Shown: positions 1 to 7,275 of the stretch, piece after piece
Position numbering within the stretch: position 1 is the first letter of the stretch
How the letters are laid out: each line of letters starts with the position of its first letter
DNA from: Thauera sp.
GTDB lineage: Bacteria; Pseudomonadota; Gammaproteobacteria; Burkholderiales; Rhodocyclaceae
DNA length: 16,161 bases
Direction of reading: 5' to 3'
Assembly: GCA_023150215.1 (NCBI GenBank)
Contig: JAKLLJ010000035.1
Coordinates: 1-16,161 of the forward strand
Notes under the pieces: generated by a model
What the model was told of the DNA's origin: nothing
Databases searched by the model: none
The model's input: only the letters and a program-made list of their open reading frames with translations
Position numbers and translations under genes: made by a program

Positions 1-2382
1 GTGCTCACCGCGCTCGGTGACGCTCATCTGATGAAGCGCGAGGTCGACAAGGCTCATGCGAGCTACCAGCAAGCGCTCGCCGCAAATGCCGATGAGCACG
101 AGGCGAGCCTTGGCCTCGCACGGACCACCGCGATCAAGGGTGATCCCGCCAAGGCCGAGGAACTCGTGCGTGAGACGGTCAAGCGGGCACCCGACCTGGC
201 CGGAGCGCGTGCCATGTTCGCCGAGGTCCTCATTGCCCGGGGCGATGCGACTCAAGGGGTGGCGGAGATGCGCGAGGCACTGCGGCTCCAGCCCAGATCG
301 GTGGAGTATCACTATGCGCTGGTCAGCCAGTTGCTGCGCCAGGGGGCTAACGCCGAAGCCGATGAGGCGTTGAAGGCGATGTTGGCGGCCGCGGCCTCGC
401 ACCCCTCGACCCGCTACCTTCAGGCGATGATCGATTTTCGCGAGAACCGTCTGATCGAGGCGCGTGATGGCCTGATGAAGGTGCTCAAGGATACGCCCCA
501 GTTTCTGCCGGCCGAGCTATTGGCCGGAACCGTCCGCGTACGCTTGAACGAGCACACGCTCGCACGCTCGCATCTCTCCCGTGTGCTGCAGGCGATGCCG
601 GGTAACCGGGTCGCACTCCAGGCCTTGATCGTTTCCCACCTGGCGACCGGCGAGTCCAAACGGGCGCTCGAACTGCTGCAGCCCCTGCTGCAGCAGCCTG
701 GGCCCAGCGCCCGGATGCTCGGGCTGGCAGGCCAGGTTTTCGTCGCCAACGGCGATTTCGAGCGTGCCGAAGAATATTTCGAGCGTGCGGCGAAGGCTGC
801 TCCGGAGGATGCGCGTGCGCTGACGCGGCTGGGTGTGGCACGCATGGCGGGTGGTGATCTCGACGCGGCGTTTTCTGATCTTGTGAGCGCCGCGCGCATG
901 GATGAGGGGGGCATCCAGGCCGATCTCGCCCTCGTGATGGCCTACCTGCGGCGCGGAGAGACCGACAAGGCACTCGCTGCGCAGACGGAACTCGAACGCA
1001 AGCAGCCCGACAGTGCGCTCGCGTACAACTTGCGAGGTGGCCTCATGCTGGCGCGGCAGGACGTCCCGGCTGCCCGCGCGGCATTCGACAAAGCGCTTTC
1101 GATTCAGCCCGGCTACCTTGCTGCGGCGGTCAACCTGGCCCGGCTTGATCTTGCCGAGCGCAAGTCGGCCGATGCCGTTGCGCGCATCAAGGCCGTCGTG
1201 GATCGTGACCCGAAGAGCGTCGAGGCGCTGCTGACCCTGGCCGAGATACAGCGCGTGACGGGTGCAGCCCCGATAGAGGTTCTTGCGACCCTCGAGCGTG
1301 CCGAGGCGGTATCACCCGGTGCGGTCGTGCCCAGCCTGGCGATCGTCCAGCACCACCTGCAGCAGCAGCAGGCCGCTCCTGCACTGCAGGTTGCGCAGAA
1401 AACCGCGTCCGCGCACGAGAACGATCCGCGCGCGCTCGAAGCGCTGGCGCGTGCCCAGCTCGCGGCTGGCGATAGCCAGCAGGCGATCTCGGCACTCAAT
1501 CGCCTCGTTGCGCTGCAGCCCGAGGCGCCGATGCCGTTGGTGGTCCTCGCCGATGTTCACCGCTCGCTGAAGGACGAACCTGCTGCGGAACAGGCGCTGC
1601 GCAAGGCGCTCGGCGTGGCTCCCGACCTGATCGACGCCAAACAGAGGCTGATCGCATTGCTCGTCGAGCGCGGCGATCGGGCCGGCGCGCTGCAGCTTGC
1701 GCGCGAGACCCAGGCACGCCAGGCCGATCGTCCGACCGGTTACCTGCTCGAGGGCGACCTGCATACTGCCGGCGGCAACTGGTCCGAGGCGGCGGCAGCC
1801 TATCGCAAGGCGGTCGATCGCAAGGGTGACGGGCAAGCGGCGATCCGCCTCCACGTGGCCCTGACGCGCGCCAATCGCAAGGCCGACGCCGATCGCATGG
1901 CGACAGAGTGGCTCAAGGCGAATCCGACCGATCTCGCGCTGCGTGGCTACCTCGGCGAGGTCGCCCTCGGCGAGAAGCGCTATGCCGATGCGGCCAAGCT
2001 CTTCGGGCGCATGCACGAGATGGCGCCGCAGAATGCGCTCATCCTCAACAACCTCGCTTGGGCGGCCAAGGAGGTCAAGGACCCCAAGGCGCTCGAATAC
2101 GCCGAGCAGGCCCTGCGACTCGCCCCCGACAATGCCGCGATCATCGACACCGTCGGCATGATCCAGGTCGAGCAAGGCCAGGTCGAAGCCGGGCTGGCCA
2201 ACCTGCGGCGTGCGGTCTCGATCGGCCCCGACCTGTTGCCGCTCCAGCTCAATCTAGCTTCGGCGCTGGTGAAGGCCGGGCTCAAGGACGAGGCGCGCAC
2301 CCAGCTTGAGGCGCTCATGCCGCGCCTGAAGGAAGGCACGCCGCTTTATCAGGATGCGCGCGCGCTGCAGGCGGGCCTCTGA
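1..2382 (+). CDS. prsT: PEP-CTERM system TPR-repeat protein PrsT (5' end missing)
   Basis: The open frame enters from the left edge and ends at TGA 2380-2382, giving 793 visible residues. The GTG at base 1 is not a real start, because the protein already reads as mid-TPR there. Almost the whole chain is degenerate 34-residue tetratricopeptide repeats, with the alternating small/aromatic pattern and 'P-x-x-x-x-A' turns. The last part (LILNNLAWAAKEVKDPKALEY, about residues 680-700, then 'AIIDTVGMIQVEQGQVEAGL') closely resembles the C-terminal end of the PrsT family, whose members are roughly 900 residues long, so about 100-130 N-terminal residues should lie upstream, including a signal peptide or lipobox. 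PrsT proteins accompany exosortase/PEP-CTERM and exopolysaccharide genes and are thought to act as envelope scaffolds; the exact role is not established. Other large TPR secretion proteins are the main alternative. The gene next to it is 65 bases downstream on the same strand. Confidence 0.75.
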   Translation: MLTALGDAHLMKREVDKAHASYQQALAANADEHEASLGLARTTAIKGDPAKAEELVRETVKRAPDLAGARAMFAEVLIARGDATQGVAEMREALRLQPRSVEYHYALVSQLLRQGANAEADEALKAMLAAAASHPSTRYLQAMIDFRENRLIEARDGLMKVLKDTPQFLPAELLAGTVRVRLNEHTLARSHLSRVLQAMPGNRVALQALIVSHLATGESKRALELLQPLLQQPGPSARMLGLAGQVFVANGDFERAEEYFERAAKAAPEDARALTRLGVARMAGGDLDAAFSDLVSAARMDEGGIQADLALVMAYLRRGETDKALAAQTELERKQPDSALAYNLRGGLMLARQDVPAARAAFDKALSIQPGYLAAAVNLARLDLAERKSADAVARIKAVVDRDPKSVEALLTLAEIQRVTGAAPIEVLATLERAEAVSPGAVVPSLAIVQHHLQQQQAAPALQVAQKTASAHENDPRALEALARAQLAAGDSQQAISALNRLVALQPEAPMPLVVLADVHRSLKDEPAAEQALRKALGVAPDLIDAKQRLIALLVERGDRAGALQLARETQARQADRPTGYLLEGDLHTAGGNWSEAAAAYRKAVDRKGDGQAAIRLHVALTRANRKADADRMATEWLKANPTDLALRGYLGEVALGEKRYADAAKLFGRMHEMAPQNALILNNLAWAAKEVKDPKALEYAEQALRLAPDNAAIIDTVGMIQVEQGQVEAGLANLRRAVSIGPDLLPLQLNLASALVKAGLKDEARTQLEALMPRLKEGTPLYQDARALQAGL

Positions 2383-2447
2383 GCCGGAGCCTCCGCACTT
2401 TTCAAAGGGCGGCTGGCAACCGTCCGCAGCTTGTGCGATAAAGAATC

Positions 2448-3413
2448 ATGAACGCTAGAAAGCGCAGCACATCGCTTGCCGGCGCCGAGCGGCGCCTCTG
2501 TCGTGTCCGACGCATGCTCGGGCTGGGCCTTGCGCTCGCATGGAGCGCACCGCCCCTGGCCGCGGACGAGCGTGTGTTCGAGCATGCGCTCATCGAGCAG
2601 GCGCGTTACCTCGCCACCGAGGCGGTGGGTTACGAGCACGGTGAGGGCGTGCCGCGCGACCAGGCCTATGCTGCGCTGCTCTACTGCGAATCGGCCCGTC
2701 TTGGCGATGCACAGGGCATGTACGCGCTCGGCTGGATGTATGCGAACGGGCGCGGCGTGGAGCGCAACGACGCCTACGCCAATACCTTGTTTGCGATGGC
2801 TGCGGCCAAGGGCGACGAACACGCCGCACGCATGCAGCGTTACACGGGTGAATACACTGGCGCCGTGCCCGAGTGCCTGCTTACCCCATCGAGCCAGATC
2901 GTCCAGCGCTGGCCGGTCGAGGCGTTGATCGCGCGCCTGCCCGCGACGCGCCAGGCGGTTGCGCGCATGCTCGCCGAGCTCGCGCCCAAGTACGGCGTAC
3001 GTCCTGAATTCGCGCTCGCCATCGGGATCACCGAATCGGCGCTCAATCCCCAAGCGATTTCGCCCAAGAACGCGATGGGCGTCATGCAATTGATCCCCGA
3101 AACCGCTCAGCGCTTCAACGTCAGCAAACCCTACGACCCCGAGCAGAACATCCGCGGCGGGCTCGCCTATCTGCGCTGGCTGCTTGCCTATTTCGAGGGC
3201 GACATCGCACTTGCGGCTGCTGGCTACAACGCAGGGGAGGGGGCGGTTGACCGTCATCTGGGCGTGCCACCCTACCGCGAGACCCGTGCCTACGTCGAGC
3301 GCATCCTGCGTCACGTCGGCCAGGACCGCCATCCCTACGACAGCCGTGTGGTCGCGCCCAGCTCCATGCTGCGCAAGTTGCGCCTCGCGCGCCAGGAAGA
3401 AAACGAGACATGA
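2448..3413 (+). CDS. Periplasmic lytic transglycosylase (SLT domain with Sel1-like repeats)
   Basis: The 321-residue product should cleave the MurNAc-GlcNAc bond of peptidoglycan in the periplasm. An Arg-rich start and a hydrophobic stretch (residues 23-38, ending PPLA-ADE) form a signal peptide. If the start is at Met23 the signal would be more standard in length, so the start is uncertain; no strong ribosome site marks either. Residues 42-125 contain Sel1/TPR-like helices ('GYEHGEGVPRDQAYAALLY', 'LGWMYANGRGVERNDAYA'). The SLT fold follows from about 178: catalytic Glu196 in ITESALN, GVMQLIPETA at 211-220, YNAGEGAV at 260-267 and the closing Tyr-rich 'ETRAYV' at 278-283. These are the canonical MltC/Slt family-1 motifs and all are intact. 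The stop overlaps the next start by four bases (ATGA), so it is translationally coupled to the protease gene. Confidence 0.9.
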   Translation: MNARKRSTSLAGAERRLCRVRRMLGLGLALAWSAPPLAADERVFEHALIEQARYLATEAVGYEHGEGVPRDQAYAALLYCESARLGDAQGMYALGWMYANGRGVERNDAYANTLFAMAAAKGDEHAARMQRYTGEYTGAVPECLLTPSSQIVQRWPVEALIARLPATRQAVARMLAELAPKYGVRPEFALAIGITESALNPQAISPKNAMGVMQLIPETAQRFNVSKPYDPEQNIRGGLAYLRWLLAYFEGDIALAAAGYNAGEGAVDRHLGVPPYRETRAYVERILRHVGQDRHPYDSRVVAPSSMLRKLRLARQEENET

Positions 3414-4207
3414 GCGCGCCAACCCCGATGCCGACGCGACGCCGCCTGCTGGCGTGCGTGCTGGCCGTGCCGCTGGCGATGGTCCTGGCCCCCGCGGCGC
3501 GCGCCGATCTCGTATCGACGCTCTCGCGCGTCAAGCCTTCGGTGGTCGCGGTCGGCACCTACCAGCGCACCCGCAGCCCCGCCTTCGTGTTCCGCGGCAC
3601 CGGCTTCGCGGTCGGCGACGGCACCCTCGTCGCCACCAACGCGCACGTGCTGCCCGAGCAGGTCGATAGCGCGAAGATGGAGGCGCTGGTCGTGGTCCTG
3701 CCCGGCGACGACCTGACCGGCGCAGTGCGCCCGGTACGCGTGCTCGCCACCGAGCGGGGACAGGATCTCGCGCTGCTGCGGCTCGAGGGCGGTGCGCCGC
3801 TGCCGCCGCTGCGACTGGCTGCGGACGCGAGCGTGCGCGAAGGCCAGGAGGTCGCATTCACCGGCTTTCCGATCGGCGCCGTGCTCGGCATGACCCCGGT
3901 CACCCACCGTGGCATCGTCTCGGCCATCACCCCGATCGCCATCCCGCAAGCCAGCTCGCGTGATCTCAATCCGGCACTGATCCGCCGTCTGGCCAGGGAT
4001 GCGTTTCGCGTCTATCAGCTTGATGCCACCGCCTACCCCGGCAACAGCGGCAGCCCGCTTTACGATCCGCTCACCGGTGAAGTGATCGGCGTGCTCAACA
4101 TGGTGTTCGTGAAGTCGACCAAGGAGAGCGTGCTGTCGGACCCCTCGGGCATCAGCTATGCGATTCCGGTCGAGCATCTGCAGCGCCTGATCGCCGCTCA
4201 GCGCTAG
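3410..4207 (+). CDS. Exported trypsin-like (DegP-type, S1C) serine protease without PDZ domain
   Basis: The 265-residue product has a twin-arginine-like leader: TRRRLLA at residues 9-15, a hydrophobic core and a cleavage site near ARA-D at 31-33. The protease fold shows the full triad: His79 in ATNAHV, Asp119 in QDLALLRL and Ser213 in GNSGSPL. The protein ends soon after the chymotrypsin-like domain (ISYAIPVEHLQRL at 248-260), so it lacks the PDZ domains of DegP, DegQ or DegS. It probably cleaves exported substrates, but nothing in the sequence tells which. The start ATG overlaps the transglycosylase stop, and an AGGA (3394-3397) lies upstream inside that gene. Together they suggest a two-gene envelope operon. 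It converges on the HAD gene with only 12 bases between stops and no obvious terminator hairpin with a T-run. Confidence 0.85.
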   Translation: MSAPTPMPTRRRLLACVLAVPLAMVLAPAARADLVSTLSRVKPSVVAVGTYQRTRSPAFVFRGTGFAVGDGTLVATNAHVLPEQVDSAKMEALVVVLPGDDLTGAVRPVRVLATERGQDLALLRLEGGAPLPPLRLAADASVREGQEVAFTGFPIGAVLGMTPVTHRGIVSAITPIAIPQASSRDLNPALIRRLARDAFRVYQLDATAYPGNSGSPLYDPLTGEVIGVLNMVFVKSTKESVLSDPSGISYAIPVEHLQRLIAAQR

Positions 4208-4219
4208 GCCGGCAGAGGC

Positions 4220-4879
4220 TCAGCCACGGGCGAGGATGTCGTCGGCCAGCGCCACCGGCGTCGCCGCCGCGCGCCAGTGCGGTGCCATCTCGGTCGCGCC
4301 CAGGCTGCCATAGCCCCAGGTTGCGGCGATGAAGGGCAGCCGGTTGGCGTCGGCCGATTCGCCGTCCTCGCTGCGGTCACCCACGTACACGGCCTGATCG
4401 CGGTTGATGCCGCGGTCCTGCAGCAGGCGCGCGATCATCGCCGCCTTGTGCGGCAGGCGGGGCTCGAACAGGTCGAGCGCATAGACGGCGGCGAAATGCC
4501 TGCTCCAGCCCAGATGATCGAGGATCAGCCGGGTCGGCAGCAGACGCTTGTTAGTGGCAATCGACAGCACGCAGCCGGCGTCGGTCAGGCGGTGCAGCAT
4601 CGCATCCACGCCGGCATAGGCGGCGGTCTGGCGGTAGCCGGTGCTGTCGTAGCTCGCCTTGAATGCGGTCGCGAGACGGTCGATCACCGACACGTCGTCA
4701 GTGCCGGTGAGCAGACGCAGGGTCTCGAGCAAGGGCGGGCCGACGATGCCGTCGTCGATCGCGATCACCGGCTCACGCCCGGCGGCAGTGAAGGCCTCGC
4801 GGTAGCTGGCGAGGATCGCGGGGGCGGAGTCGATCAGGGTGCCGTCGAGATCGAACAGCACGTGAGCATAGCGGGGCAT
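4220..4879 (-). CDS. HAD-superfamily phosphatase (phosphoglycolate phosphatase-like)
   Basis: The 219-residue cytosolic hydrolase has all four HAD motifs. Motif I is FDLDGTLID with nucleophile Asp10 and acid/base Asp12. Motif II is SIATNK with Thr109. Motif III is Lys145 in PHKAAMI. Motif IV is VGDRSEDGE with Asp168 and Asp172. A helical cap (about residues 16-85) sits between motifs I and II, as in subclass I enzymes such as Gph and PPase-like phosphatases. The substrate cannot be read from sequence; small phosphorylated metabolites such as 2-phosphoglycolate are typical. The start is the first Met of a family-typical N-terminus (MPRYAHVLFDLDGT); there is no clear Shine-Dalgarno site. It lies 95 bases beyond the tRNA-Arg on the same strand and may be read from the same transcript. 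Confidence 0.88.
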   Translation of the reverse strand: MPRYAHVLFDLDGTLIDSAPAILASYREAFTAAGREPVIAIDDGIVGPPLLETLRLLTGTDDVSVIDRLATAFKASYDSTGYRQTAAYAGVDAMLHRLTDAGCVLSIATNKRLLPTRLILDHLGWSRHFAAVYALDLFEPRLPHKAAMIARLLQDRGINRDQAVYVGDRSEDGESADANRLPFIAATWGYGSLGATEMAPHWRAAATPVALADDILARG

Positions 4880-4974
4880 CGGGCGGGACCGGGCGGTTAT
4901 GAAGCCACGAGTCCCCGAATCCTGCAGACGCGCTGCAAACTTCCATCAACCGCCGTGGCCGACATTGCAGGTAG

Positions 4975-5049
4975 TGGTCCCGTCACCAGGAATCGAACCT
5001 GGATCTGGCGCTTAGGAGGCGCCCGTTCTATCCATTGAACTATGACGAG
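4975..5049 (-). tRNA. tRNA-Arg (anticodon CCU)
   Basis: Read on the minus strand from 5049, this 75-nt stretch folds as a complete cloverleaf with an encoded CCA (4977-4975). The acceptor strands CTCGTCA and TGACGGG pair over seven positions, the second being a T-G wobble. The D arm is GTTC-AATGGATA-GAAC. The anticodon arm is GGCGC-CTCCTAA-GCGCC, giving anticodon CCT, which reads AGG arginine codons. A 4-nt variable loop follows, and the T arm is CCAGG-TTCGATT-CCTGG with the invariant TTC. The discriminator is A at 4978. It starts 18 bases after the stop of the Gcr-family gene on the same strand, so it could be processed from that mRNA. Confidence 0.95.
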
Positions 5050-5067
5050 GGATCGGGGACGCGCATT

Positions 5068-7095
5068 CTAGCTGTTCGGCGACGTCGGACCAAGTGCCGG
5101 TTCGTCGGCGCGCGGCGGGAACAGGAAGGCGTGCGGTGCGCGCAGCAGGCGGCGCAGCAGCAGTCCGCCCAGGCTGCGGCTCTGCGCGAAGGTGATGCGG
5201 CGTGCGCGCATCGCCACGCTCAGGGTCAGCGCGAAGCTCACCAGCAGGTTGGTGAGGCCGATCAGCAGCACGCCGGCGAAGGCGATCGCTGCGGTGGTGG
5301 CCGGGATCGAGAAGTCGAGTGCGGCCGCGGCGTAGCCGAGGTAGGCCGATGAGAAGGCGATGTGGCGGATGTCGATCGGCAGGCCGAACAGCACGCCCAG
5401 GCCGGTGGCGCCGCCGAGCAGGAAGCCGAAGAAGAAGTTGCCGGTGAGGGCGCCCAGGTTCTGCTCGACGTAGCCGGCGAGGCGCTGCACGCGCTTTTCG
5501 CCGAGCAGGCGGCGCAGGCCGCGCAACTGGGTCAGGCGCTGCGGGATGCGGTTGTAGGCCGAGAGGTTGTCGTAATAGGCGGCGATCAGGCCCGACATGA
5601 AGAGGCACACGCCGGCGATTGCCGCGAAGAACAGCGCGCCGCCGCGCGGATCGATCTCGGCGAGCAGCGTGTGCGCCTTTTCAGTGCCGATGAAGTGGCT
5701 GCCGGTTGCGAGGTGGATCAGCACGCCGACGCCGATCGCGACCGGGATCGCCACCCCGATGTTGCCGAGGATGGCGCCGATCTGGCTGCGGATGGTGCGT
5801 ACGATCAGGTCGGCGAGCGCCTCGAGGTCGCGTGTCTTGCCCTTGGCCTCGCCGATCGAGGCCGCGATCGCGTTCGCGGTCATCGCCGGCTGTTTGGTGG
5901 CGACGGTGCCGCCGAGCATGTGGATCAGCACGAAGCCGAGCCCGTAGTTGAGGCAGAACGACATCAGCTCGTTGAGCGGCGCCATGCCCTGGCTGCCGAG
6001 CACGATCTTGTTCGCGGCCATGAAGGCGATGATCAGCCCGCCGAGCGCGGCCGAGGCGAAGAGGCCGAAATACTCGCTGCGCGAGCTGGTGATGTAGTGC
6101 TCGCCGGTGCGGCTCGCGCTCTCGGTCATGCGCAGCGACAGCAGCTCGACGTTCTGCCCCCAGTAGTCGGAGAGGATGTTCTTGCGGCACTCGGCGCGCA
6201 CCAGGGTCTTGAACAGGCGCACGATGCGCGGCGCGGCGTCCTCGACCACGCGCCGGGTGCGCAGCTCGCCGAGCAGCTCGATCAGGTCGTGGATGCGCTC
6301 GAGGTGCTGGCGCAGGCGCTCGAGCTTGAAGGTCAGCGTCAGGCTGGTGCCTACCCGCATCGCACGCTTGCGCACGCGCTGCAGCACCTCGTCGCACTGG
6401 TGCAACATCACGGTCAGGTGCTTGTCATCGGCGATCAGTGCGCCCGGAGTGGTCCACCATTTCTTGTAGTGGCCGATGTAGTCGAGCAGTTCGGCGTTCT
6501 GCGCCAGGAAGGGCGACTCGTGCTCCTCGAGGTGGGGATCGATGCGCACCAGTTCGCGGTCGAGGCCGATCGCCGAGACGTGGAAGGACAGCACACGCAG
6601 CGACTCCAGGATCTCGCCCAGCGCGTTCGGCAGCGGGTTGGCGTCTTCCTCGAACATCGGTGTCTGGTGGCCGACGAGCAGGTGCAGGAAATCTTGCCAA
6701 TCCTGGTCGGGGATGGCGTTGACCCAGACCTCGTCGTCGACGCGATGGAACACCGCCGAGAGCAGATCCTTCAGGTGGGTGGTGTCGAGCAGCTCGGGCA
6801 GCACCCGGCTGCCGACGCGGCGCGAGGTCTCGGAGAAGAATCCGGTCGATGGCAGCAGGCCGGAAGAGACATACATCGTCACCTGCTTGTGCTGTGCGAA
6901 CAGATCGCGCATCGCCCCGCGCAGCTTGCCGAGCAGGTCGGGACGACGGGCGAGCAGGTTGCCGAGCTCGCGCAGGGCGGCGGCGGCCTTGTCGGCCTGC
7001 GTCGGGCGTGGCGGACGCAGCTTGTCGACGAGAGCGGTCCACAGTTTCACCGGATCCTGATCCGGCTGGCCGAAGCGTTCGAGCAGTTTTTCCAT
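5068..7095 (-). CDS. Gcr / 'site-specific recombinase' family polytopic membrane protein
   Basis: The frame could extend to an upstream Met at 7152, but the ATG at 7093-7095 is preceded by AGGA (7101-7104) and begins the family-like MEKLLERFGQ, giving 675 residues. Residues 1-335 are soluble and helical (for example KLERLRQHLERIHDLIELLGEL at about 257-278). Residues about 342-625 carry six or seven hydrophobic segments (about 342-362, 378-396, 440-463, 486-507, 552-572 and 600-625), with a conserved-looking 'GYVEQNLGALTGNFFFGFLLG' before the last group. This matches the SpecificRecomb family (PF10136), named after a gonococcal protein. I see no Tyr- or Ser-recombinase catalytic motif, and a polytopic membrane protein is hard to reconcile with DNA recombination, so the name should be treated as historical. 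Its function is unknown. It is followed closely by the tRNA-Arg. Confidence 0.8.
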   Translation of the reverse strand: MEKLLERFGQPDQDPVKLWTALVDKLRPPRPTQADKAAAALRELGNLLARRPDLLGKLRGAMRDLFAQHKQVTMYVSSGLLPSTGFFSETSRRVGSRVLPELLDTTHLKDLLSAVFHRVDDEVWVNAIPDQDWQDFLHLLVGHQTPMFEEDANPLPNALGEILESLRVLSFHVSAIGLDRELVRIDPHLEEHESPFLAQNAELLDYIGHYKKWWTTPGALIADDKHLTVMLHQCDEVLQRVRKRAMRVGTSLTLTFKLERLRQHLERIHDLIELLGELRTRRVVEDAAPRIVRLFKTLVRAECRKNILSDYWGQNVELLSLRMTESASRTGEHYITSSRSEYFGLFASAALGGLIIAFMAANKIVLGSQGMAPLNELMSFCLNYGLGFVLIHMLGGTVATKQPAMTANAIAASIGEAKGKTRDLEALADLIVRTIRSQIGAILGNIGVAIPVAIGVGVLIHLATGSHFIGTEKAHTLLAEIDPRGGALFFAAIAGVCLFMSGLIAAYYDNLSAYNRIPQRLTQLRGLRRLLGEKRVQRLAGYVEQNLGALTGNFFFGFLLGGATGLGVLFGLPIDIRHIAFSSAYLGYAAAALDFSIPATTAAIAFAGVLLIGLTNLLVSFALTLSVAMRARRITFAQSRSLGGLLLRRLLRAPHAFLFPPRADEPALGPTSPNS

Positions 7096-7100
7096 GCGAT

Positions 7101-7104
7101 TCCT
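7101..7104 (-). promoter_or_regulatory. Ribosome binding site choosing the 7095 start
   Basis: On the minus strand AGGA lies five bases before the ATG at 7095. No comparable site precedes the longer alternative start at 7152. This favours the 675-residue form of the Gcr-family protein. Confidence 0.55.
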
Positions 7105-7224
7105 GTCTTCTATCGCGGCCCGGCCAGTGCTCAAGGCAGGCCCGACCATCACGGGCAGGTAGGCGCCGCGGCGAATTTGTGCACTGCATTATGCGGTATT
7201 CCGCCGCAGCCACCAGCGCGCGGC

Positions 7225-7230
7225 TAGAAT
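7225..7230 (+). promoter_or_regulatory. Possible -10 element for uup
   Basis: TAGAAT, a 5/6 match to the sigma-70 -10 hexamer, lies 45 bases before the uup start. No convincing -35 sits 16-18 bases upstream, so this is weak. On the opposite strand a CATAAT (7187-7192) could similarly serve the Gcr-family gene; the 180-base divergent gap must hold promoters for both genes. Confidence 0.25.
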
Positions 7231-7275
7231 CGCCACCCCGATCCAGACCGCGGCTTTTGCGCCGCATCCGCCACG

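Noticed and set aside
7096..7152. Upstream start for the Gcr-family protein
   Set aside because: The added 19 residues do not resemble the family start and lack a ribosome site; ATG 7095 has AGGA five bases before it.
5362..7227. 621-codon plus-strand open frame opposite the Gcr-family gene
   Set aside because: It is rich in Ala/Glu/Gln/His/Val without domain motifs, as expected for the antisense frame of a high-GC gene. The minus strand has recognisable family sequence, membrane segments and a ribosome site.
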